The position numbers were made by a program, and so were the translations under genes. From Clostridiales bacterium (GTDB taxonomy: Bacteria; Bacillota; Clostridia; Lachnospirales; Lachnospiraceae): a stretch of 34,328 nucleotides of DNA. The DNA lies in NCBI GenBank assembly GCA_021201035.1, contig JAJQFQ010000069.1, positions 1 through 34,328 on the forward strand, written 5' to 3'. This document shows positions 8,659 through 15,439 of this stretch, one piece after another (the first letter of the stretch is position 1; every line of letters starts with the position of its first letter). The notes under the pieces were generated by a model, which made no database searches, was not told the DNA's origin, and was given only the letters and a program-made list of their open reading frames with translations.

Positions 8659-8809
8659 AGTATTTCGTAACTGTTCAGTACCTTCACAGTTACGAGGAAA
8701 AGTCCATGTAAAATCGCTTCGCGATGGGACTTTTCCCTGTGTAATCTACGCTATCTGACGTACTTCGCAGCAAGTGCGAAGTACTGTCCTGAATAGTTAT
8801 AGTATTTCG
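8659..8809. mobile_element. MITE-like palindromic element with 9-bp target-site duplication
   Basis: AGTATTTCG at 8659-8667 and 8801-8809 flanks a 133-bp element with near-perfect terminal inverted repeats (TAACTGTTCAG / CTGAATAGTTA) and internal hairpins GGAAAAGTCC/GGACTTTTCC (8696-8705/8727-8736) and GTACTTCGCA/TGCGAAGTAC (8760-8769/8775-8784). Confidence 0.72.
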
Positions 8810-8882
8810 ACGTTTACACAGAAATAAAATTGTGTTGACAGAAGTATTTACGGATGAATACGGAATACCTGCCCGGGAATGT

Positions 8883-10658
8883 ATGATGGATATACGAGAA
8901 TATTTAAAGGAAAATATACTGCTTTTTGACGGCAGTATGGGAACTTATTTTTCCCAGAAAAACCATATGTCCGGCATGAGCTGCGAGATGGCGGTGCTGC
9001 GCCAGCCCGATTTGATCTCAGAGATACATAAAGAGTATCTGGAAGCGGGCTGTAAAGCAATCAAGACCGATACCTTTGCGGTAAACTGCGTGCAGTTTCA
9101 GGGCGATGAGGAGTTAGTACAGCGTGTAATCCGGGCTGCCTGGGAGCTCGCTTCCGCTGCGGCGGCGGAATACGACGCGTATGTCTTTGCCGATGTCGGA
9201 CCGCTCGGAGGACTGCCGGAAGAATTGAGCGCATTTGAAGAATACAGGTTTGTGGCCGATCAGTTTCTGGAACTGGGCGCGCGGCATTTTCTCTTTGAGA
9301 CGAATTCCGACACGGAAGGGCTGCGTGAGGCTGCAGAATATATCCGTGAAAAATCACCGGAGGCCTATATCATTGTCAGCTTCGCCGTGCAGGCGGACGG
9401 ATATTCCAGAGACGGAATCTGGGCGGCGGATTTATTCGAAGCGATACGCGGCTGCGCGGCGGTGGATGCTCTTGGATTAAACTGTGTCTGCGGCGCGCGG
9501 CATATGCTGGAGCTGGTGCAGGAGATGGATCACGAAGGTATCACGCTTTCTCTGATGCCGAACGCCGGTTACCCGACGGTGGTCAACAATCGGACATTTT
9601 ATGAGGGAGACCCTCATTATTTCGCATCGCAGTTGCAGGAGATGGCAGCCGAGGGCGCCGGCATTCTGGGCGGGTGCTGCGGTACGATGCCGGTTCATAT
9701 CGAGATGGTGCGGGAAGCGCTGCGGACGGGAAGTCAATTGAAGGCCGCGTCTGTCAGGACGACATCCGAGAAACTGCCCTGTGAGGAGGCCGCGGAAAGC
9801 CTTTTCTGGAACAAACTGCAGGCAGGCGAGAAGGTGTTTGCCGTGGAACTGGATTCCCCGGCGGACGCGAACATGGTTAAGTTTATGAAGGGCGCGTGGG
9901 AACTGAAGGGCGCGGGCGCGGACATCATTACAATCGCTGACTGCCCGATCGCGCGGGCCAGGATGGATTCCAGTCTGCTTGCGTGCAAGATCCGGCGGGA
10001 GCTGAATATGGACGCATTGCCGCATATGACCTGCCGGGATCGGAATCTGAACGCGACAAAGGCACTTTTGTTCGGGCTTTACGCGGAGGGAATACGGAAT
10101 GTTCTGCTGATCACGGGCGATCCGATTCCGACGGCGGAGCGCGACGAGGTGAAGAGTGTGTATCAGTTTAATTCCCGAAAGCTGGCGGCATTTGTTACCT
10201 CTCTCGGGAAGAAATCGCTGCCGGGGCCGTTCCATCTGTTTGGGGCGCTGAATGTAAACGCGCGGAATTTTGACGTGCAGCTTCGTCTCGCAAAGGAAAA
10301 GGCGGAGAAGGGCATGGTTGGTTTCCTGACGCAGCCCATACTGACCGAACAGGCTTTTGAGAACTTAAAGCGTGCCCGCAAGGAACTGGATGCCCGTATG
10401 CTCGGCGGCGTGATTCCGGTGGTGAGTGCCAGAAACGCCCGCTTCATGGACAGTGAGATCAACGGCATTAATGTAGATCCGAAGATCACAGAATTGTATG
10501 AGGGAAAAGACCGTGCGGAGGCGGAGCATCTTGCGACGGAGATTTCCGTGGAGATCATGCGGAGGATTTCTCCTTATGTGGACGGGTATTATCTGATGAC
10601 ACCGTTTGGACGGACAGGGCTGATCGCAGGGATACTGGAGGAGTTTCGAAATATATAA
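8883..10658 (+). CDS. Bifunctional homocysteine S-methyltransferase / methylenetetrahydrofolate reductase
   Basis: N-terminal Hcy domain (LLFDGSMGTYFSQ, GLNCVCGARHML, GGCCGTMPVH) fused to an MTHFR domain (VFAVELDSPADAN..., PHMTCRDRNLNATKALLFGLYAEGIRNVLLITGDPIP). ORF is open from GTG 8832; ATG 8883 chosen, start uncertain. Confidence 0.93.
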   Translation: MMDIREYLKENILLFDGSMGTYFSQKNHMSGMSCEMAVLRQPDLISEIHKEYLEAGCKAIKTDTFAVNCVQFQGDEELVQRVIRAAWELASAAAAEYDAYVFADVGPLGGLPEELSAFEEYRFVADQFLELGARHFLFETNSDTEGLREAAEYIREKSPEAYIIVSFAVQADGYSRDGIWAADLFEAIRGCAAVDALGLNCVCGARHMLELVQEMDHEGITLSLMPNAGYPTVVNNRTFYEGDPHYFASQLQEMAAEGAGILGGCCGTMPVHIEMVREALRTGSQLKAASVRTTSEKLPCEEAAESLFWNKLQAGEKVFAVELDSPADANMVKFMKGAWELKGAGADIITIADCPIARARMDSSLLACKIRRELNMDALPHMTCRDRNLNATKALLFGLYAEGIRNVLLITGDPIPTAERDEVKSVYQFNSRKLAAFVTSLGKKSLPGPFHLFGALNVNARNFDVQLRLAKEKAEKGMVGFLTQPILTEQAFENLKRARKELDARMLGGVIPVVSARNARFMDSEINGINVDPKITELYEGKDRAEAEHLATEISVEIMRRISPYVDGYYLMTPFGRTGLIAGILEEFRNI

Positions 10659-10750
10659 GGAACCTGTTTTATAGAAAATTTACAAAGTATATATTTTATT
10701 TCCGGGGTTTGACCCCATAAAAACCTAAACGGAGGAGGAAAATCGGGCGG

Positions 10751-12130
10751 TTGGGCAAGGAAAATTACAGATTAACTGCCGGAGCCGGAATCCCCATGCT
10801 GGGCGGCGGCGAAGCGGTTGTGGAGAAAGAGATTAATTTTAACGGACAGGGTTTCGTATATTTGGTGAAGTACCGGGGAAATGAATATGTCCTGAAATGG
10901 TATTTTTATGACAGATTGAATCATCCGGAAGAGTTTAGGAATAATCTGATACAGAATGTCAGGGATGGAGCCCCGGAGGGGAGCAGATGGTTTTTGTGGC
11001 CTAAGGATGTGTCCGGGTATTATATGGCAAACGGAGAGAAAAAAGCATTTGGCTGTCTGATGGACGTTCCGCCGACTGATTATACGGCGTTTGACGACTT
11101 GTGTATTGGATATCGCTGGAAAAAGTCTGCAGAAAAGGGAGCGAAGGCTGTCAAAGAGGAGTGCAGATTTGCTTCTCTGGAGGCCCGGGTGACTGCCGCA
11201 ATCAATATTGTGAAAGCGTTTCGTTCTTTGCATCGAACTGGAAAGAGTTATCAGACTCTGAACGGAGACCGGTTTCTTATAAATGCAAAAAATGGGGATG
11301 TGTTTTTAAAGGACTGCGATCTTGTGACATCGGACGGAGTATATTGGGGACTTGGCGGATTTCCGGGCTACATGGCGCCGGAAGTCGTTCGCGGTGAAGC
11401 AATGTCTGATGTTTTTACAGATCGGTTTTCCCTGGCAGTAGTTCTGTTTCGTTTGTTTTTTCGTGCAGATCCCCTGGAGGGGAAACGGGACTTCGAGCGT
11501 GCAGCGTTAGAGGAGACAAAGGAACTGCGGCAATACGGGACAGACCCGGTGTTTATTTATGACCCGGAAAATGATACGAATCGTCCTGTCCGTGGTGTAC
11601 ATGATAATGTCATAAAATTATGGCCCTTATATCCCTCCTGTTTGCGAGATGCTTTTACAAGAATGTTTACTGAAGGTATGACAGATCCGGAGAAACGTAT
11701 GACGGAAGAGTATTGGCTGAAGATTCTGTTTCGATTGCGATCAGACATAATCGATTGTCCGGGATGCGGGAAAAAGACCTTTTCTGCGATGTTTTATCAT
11801 GCAAAGCATCACATGTGCGTGTGCAAAACCTGTGGAACAAATTTTTACACATTGCAGATCAATGATATGGAGATTCCTCTTTATCCGGGATTAAAATTGT
11901 ACCGTTGCTATACGGAAAAGGCGGAGGATTATGAGACAATAACCGGGGAAGTAATCGAAAATAAAAACCATAAGGGTCTGTTTGGCATAAAAAATCTTTC
12001 TGAGAAATACTGGCAGGCCAGATTTCCGAGCGGTGATCTGCGTGAGATCAGACCGGGTGCGGGGGTGCCGATCTGGAAAGGATTAATGATTGATTTTGAA
12101 GATGATATAAAGGCCAGAGTATTGTGGTAA
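10751..12130 (+). CDS. Protein kinase-like (probable pseudokinase) with C-terminal zinc-ribbon
   Basis: Kinase-like core (EYVLKWYF; AAINIVKAFRSLHRTGKSYQTLNGDRFLINAKNGDVFLKDCDLV; GFPGYMAPEVVRGEAMSDVFTDRFSLAVVLFRLFF) and CPGCGKKTF...CVCKTCGTNFY zinc-ribbon; resembles kinases of the TerY/vWA-associated family. Confidence 0.72.
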   Translation: MGKENYRLTAGAGIPMLGGGEAVVEKEINFNGQGFVYLVKYRGNEYVLKWYFYDRLNHPEEFRNNLIQNVRDGAPEGSRWFLWPKDVSGYYMANGEKKAFGCLMDVPPTDYTAFDDLCIGYRWKKSAEKGAKAVKEECRFASLEARVTAAINIVKAFRSLHRTGKSYQTLNGDRFLINAKNGDVFLKDCDLVTSDGVYWGLGGFPGYMAPEVVRGEAMSDVFTDRFSLAVVLFRLFFRADPLEGKRDFERAALEETKELRQYGTDPVFIYDPENDTNRPVRGVHDNVIKLWPLYPSCLRDAFTRMFTEGMTDPEKRMTEEYWLKILFRLRSDIIDCPGCGKKTFSAMFYHAKHHMCVCKTCGTNFYTLQINDMEIPLYPGLKLYRCYTEKAEDYETITGEVIENKNHKGLFGIKNLSEKYWQARFPSGDLREIRPGAGVPIWKGLMIDFEDDIKARVLW

Positions 12131-12149
12131 GCTACATCATGAAGTTATA

Positions 12150-13238
12150 TTATTCCCATTTTGTACCTTCCAGCATAGTACCGCTGTTCATGGCATTTGA
12201 CATGTCAAAACCGCTTATGTCCAGTTCTTCCAGAGATGAGCAGTTTGCGAACATGTGATCCATGTCTATAACCTGTGATGTGTCAAACCCGCTTACATCC
12301 AGTGATTGAAGTGATGAGCAATCATAAAACATGTAGTACATATATGTAATCTGCGAGGTATCAAACCCGCTCACATCCAACTGTTCTAAAGAACTGCAGC
12401 CGGAAAACATGGTCATCATTCCTGTACCTGTGACGTTGGATGTGTTGAAACTGCTTACATCCAGTGATTTCAGCGTATAATCACCATAAAACATGCTTCT
12501 CATGGTTGTTACATTTGATGTGTCAAACCCGCTCAGATCCAACTCTGTTAACAACTCGCAGCCGGTAAACATAAACGACATATCCGTCACATCACCTGTA
12601 TAAAAGCAGTCATTAAAATTTATCGTCGATGGGCTGTAACTGTAAAACAGTGCACAGCTGTTGGGATTGGCGTCTACGCCGCCGTCTCCGGCGATATAGA
12701 GATCGAGATACATTCCATACCATTTCGTATATTTTTCTTCAAATGTCACTTCTTCCTGTGGATTTTCATTGCAGTACCATTCGAAAAAATCCTGAAAATC
12801 TGTTGTAAGATAAGTCCAGGCCATAACAGAACCATCCTGATTCTCCGAAACATCCCAGAGATTCACACATCCGTCCGGATTTTCTGTCGCATCAAAAGCG
12901 TCTACAGACATCTCAGGCATATCATCCAGACTGTCTAAAAATGTAACGTGCATGATCTGATATGCCGGGATATCACTTCCCAAAATGGATGTGTTCATTT
13001 CTGAGTTTATAATGGATTCATAATCTTCGCATAGCAGCACATTACCGCTCGGTTTTACGCCGGTTTCTGTCTTTTTATATGTGTTTACAACTGCTGCTGA
13101 TTCATCGCCTGCAGACGACCCGTCTTCATTGTCGGTTCCGATATCCGAAGTGGTTGTCATGTCTGCTGCCGAACCGCCGCAGGCAGCGAGACTGACTATA
13201 AAAATGGCGGAAAGTATTAATATGGTTAACCTTTTCAT
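12150..13238 (-). CDS. BspA-type (DUF285) repeat lipoprotein
   Basis: Lipobox signal MKRLTILILSAIFIVSLAACGG; five C-terminal ~26-aa repeats (MFxxCSSLxxLDVSGFDTSxVxxMxx). Confidence 0.88.
   Translation of the reverse strand: MKRLTILILSAIFIVSLAACGGSAADMTTTSDIGTDNEDGSSAGDESAAVVNTYKKTETGVKPSGNVLLCEDYESIINSEMNTSILGSDIPAYQIMHVTFLDSLDDMPEMSVDAFDATENPDGCVNLWDVSENQDGSVMAWTYLTTDFQDFFEWYCNENPQEEVTFEEKYTKWYGMYLDLYIAGDGGVDANPNSCALFYSYSPSTINFNDCFYTGDVTDMSFMFTGCELLTELDLSGFDTSNVTTMRSMFYGDYTLKSLDVSSFNTSNVTGTGMMTMFSGCSSLEQLDVSGFDTSQITYMYYMFYDCSSLQSLDVSGFDTSQVIDMDHMFANCSSLEELDISGFDMSNAMNSGTMLEGTKWE
12153..12572 (-). repeat. Five tandem ~26-aa DUF285 repeats
   Basis: MFTGCELLTELDLSGFDTSNVTTMRS / MFYGDYTLKSLDVSSFNTSNVTGTGMMT / MFSGCSSLEQLDVSGFDTSQITYMYY / MFYDCSSLQSLDVSGFDTSQVIDMDH / MFANCSSLEELDISGFDMSNAMNSG. 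Confidence 0.85.
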
Positions 13239-13334
13239 AATCTGTCTCCTGTTATCTATAATGGTCTGATTAAATATATACATTTTAAAAATTCTAACGT
13301 CAATAAGGTTTATTTTTACATTTTATATATCCGA

Positions 13335-13375
13335 AAGGTGAAAAATAACATTTTTCGACGGTTATTTTTTACCTT
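13335..13375. terminator. 15-bp inverted repeat (possible terminator or operator) between divergent genes
   Basis: AAGGTgAAAAATAAC (13335-13349) / GTTATTTTTTACCTT (13361-13375), 14/15 complementary, 11-nt loop. Confidence 0.45.
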
Positions 13376-13443
13376 ATTGTTTTCGACGGATACTCTGTGA
13401 TATGATGAAGCCGACATTTATTTGCCGGGGGATAATAAGAGTT

Positions 13444-13878
13444 ATGAAAAAATACACGGATGCACAGCTGCTCCGCTTTCTTGAGCAGGAACCGCAGAGG
13501 GGCATGGTTCTTCTTATGGAGTCTTTTACCGGCCTTGTCTGGAAGGTCGCTTCTCTTTATTTGTCTAATCCGGAGGACGTCAGAGAATGTACGAACGATG
13601 TTTTTGCGGAATTTTATTTTCATATGGATTCATATGACAGTGAGCAGGCGCCTCTGGCGGTCTGGCTGGCTGCGATTGCCAGAAATACAGCGATTTCCCG
13701 TTATCGAAAGGAATTGCGTCATCAGACGGATGTACGGGACGCGGAAGTCTCCGTTGACTGTGTGATGCTGGAATTCGCGGAGGCAAAAGCGGATCTTGCA
13801 CAGGCAATGGAAACGCTGCGTCCGGATGAACAGCAGATCATCCGGATGAAGTATTATGATAATATGACGATTGTCTGA
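13444..13878 (+). pseudogene. Sigma-70 family (ECF-like) RNA polymerase sigma factor, truncated in region 4
   Basis: MKKYTDAQLLRFLEQEPQRGMVLLMESFTGLVWKVASLYLSNPEDVRECTNDVFAEFYFHMDSY...WLAAIARNTAISRYRKE...LRPDEQQIIRMKYYDNMTI then V-stop; the sigma4 DNA-recognition helix is missing. Confidence 0.75.
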
Positions 13879-14441
13879 CTCGTTGAAGTGCTGCCGGCCG
13901 ATGTATTGTCTGCCGAAGCAGTATCTGCAGTTGCTGTGTCTGTCGTATCCTGTGCTGCGGGAGCACTGATGACGAACTCGTTGTTTAAATCGGAGGATGT
14001 GCTGGCAATTGCTTCCGGTTCCTGGCCATCAGCTGCCTGATACAGTGTGACAGACATATGTGAGGTATCTCCTGCTGCATTTGCAGGGAAATTAACCGTG
14101 GCATTAACCGTAATGGATTCGCCGGCTTTCAGCGTCGGAAGATTTACTTTTGCGCTGCTTGAAGCATCAATGCTCATACCGTCTGACAGGGTATACTGAA
14201 TAGTTTCTGTCCAGTTATTATCCAGTAAATTGGTCGGAACGCAGGATAAGAGCTGGAGTCCGGAGATATCCTGATCGGAATTGTTTGTGACAGTTACGGA
14301 AAAAGGATAATCCGTTCCGGTGGTCAACTGCGTCGGGTTGTTCCAGCTGAGGTTGAGACTGCAGCTTGGTTTCAGGAGGCCTGTCGGATTCTGGATGCCT
14401 GTTTTGCAGAGCGCGGGCATGAACGGCTGCGGTTTATGCAT
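13854..14441 (-). pseudogene. Fragment of an extracellular protein (CARDB/DUF11-like), lacking signal peptide
   Basis: SWNNPTQLTTGTDYPFSVTVTNNSDQDISGLQLLSCVP...LKAGESITVNATVNFPANAAGDTSHMSVTLYQA plus a Ser/Thr/Ala-rich tail. No signal sequence; its C terminus runs into antisense of the sigma gene. Confidence 0.5.
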
Positions 14442-14581
14442 TTTAAAGCGCAGGATTTATGAGCAGGACATTTTTTAATAATTCTTAATGTTTCTAACGT
14501 GTTTTAGTAAAAATTCTTATGTTATCCTTTCTTAATACAAATTAAATTCTATTTTGTCGTTTCCATATTTCGTAAAAACAG

Positions 14582-14609
14582 TTGTTTATACAGTGAATTG
14601 TGCTATGAT
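14582..14609 (+). promoter_or_regulatory. Candidate promoter of the two-component operon
   Basis: TTGTTT (14582-14587), 16-bp spacer, TGcTATGAT extended -10 (hexamer 14604-14609). Confidence 0.45.
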
Positions 14610-14629
14610 ACCGAGGGAGGTAGTTACGA

Positions 14630-15331
14630 ATGATTAATATATTAGTTTGCGATGATGACAAAGACATTGTAGATGCTATCGAAATATATCTGGCGCCTGA
14701 GGGGTATCATATTTTAAAGGCATATGACGGGATTCAGGCGATTCAGATGATTCAGAACTATGATGTTCAGCTTTTGATTCTGGATGTGATGATGCCGCGG
14801 ATGGACGGTCTGCGGGCAACGCTGAAGATTCGTGAAAAGTCGAATATTCCTATTATTATTCTTTCTGCGAAAACGGAGGATACGGATAAAATCTTCGGAT
14901 TGAACGTGGGCGCGGACGATTACGTGACAAAGCCGTTTAATTCACTGGAGCTGGTGGCGCGGGTGAAGTCCCAGCTGCGCCGGTACACGCAGCTTGGCAC
15001 GATCGCGGCGGAGAGCGCGGCGCAGATCTATCGGACCGGCGGTCTGGAGATCAACGATGATACTAAGCTGGTGACGGTGGACGGTGAGCCGGTGGAGAAG
15101 CTGACGCCGATTCAGTATAATATTTTGCTGTTCCTCACGAAAAATAAGGGACGGGTGTTTTCCATTGAGCAGATATATGAGAGCGTTTGGGGAGAGGCCG
15201 CCATCAATGCGGATAATACCGTGGCGGTTCATATCCGGCATATCCGGGAGAAGATTGAGATTAACCCGCGTGAACCGCGTTACCTGAAGGTGGTCTGGGG
15301 CGTGGGTTACCGGATTGAGGATATAAAGTGA
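14630..15331 (+). CDS. OmpR/PhoB-family response regulator (VanR-like)
   Basis: Receiver: ILVCDDDKDIVDAIEIYL...LLILDVMMPRMDG...PIIILSAKTEDTDKIFGLNVGADDYVTKPFNSLELVARVKSQLRR; winged helix: LTPIQYNILLFLTKNKGRVFSIEQIYESVWGE...VAVHIRHIREKIEINPREPRYLKVVWGVGYRIE. Confidence 0.95.
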   Translation: MINILVCDDDKDIVDAIEIYLAPEGYHILKAYDGIQAIQMIQNYDVQLLILDVMMPRMDGLRATLKIREKSNIPIIILSAKTEDTDKIFGLNVGADDYVTKPFNSLELVARVKSQLRRYTQLGTIAAESAAQIYRTGGLEINDDTKLVTVDGEPVEKLTPIQYNILLFLTKNKGRVFSIEQIYESVWGEAAINADNTVAVHIRHIREKIEINPREPRYLKVVWGVGYRIEDIK

Positions 15332-15439
15332 TTTTATGTGTTTAAGAAATGATTAAGAGTTCTTCTTTCATTTTCACAAGATTGTTTCGATATACTGTAT
15401 CATAGTATATCAAACATGATGGGAGGAGGAAGATTTCCT

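Noticed and set aside
9477-10235. 252-aa minus-strand ORF within the Hcy/MTHFR gene
   Set aside because: Antisense to a well-supported gene; no domain features or RBS support.
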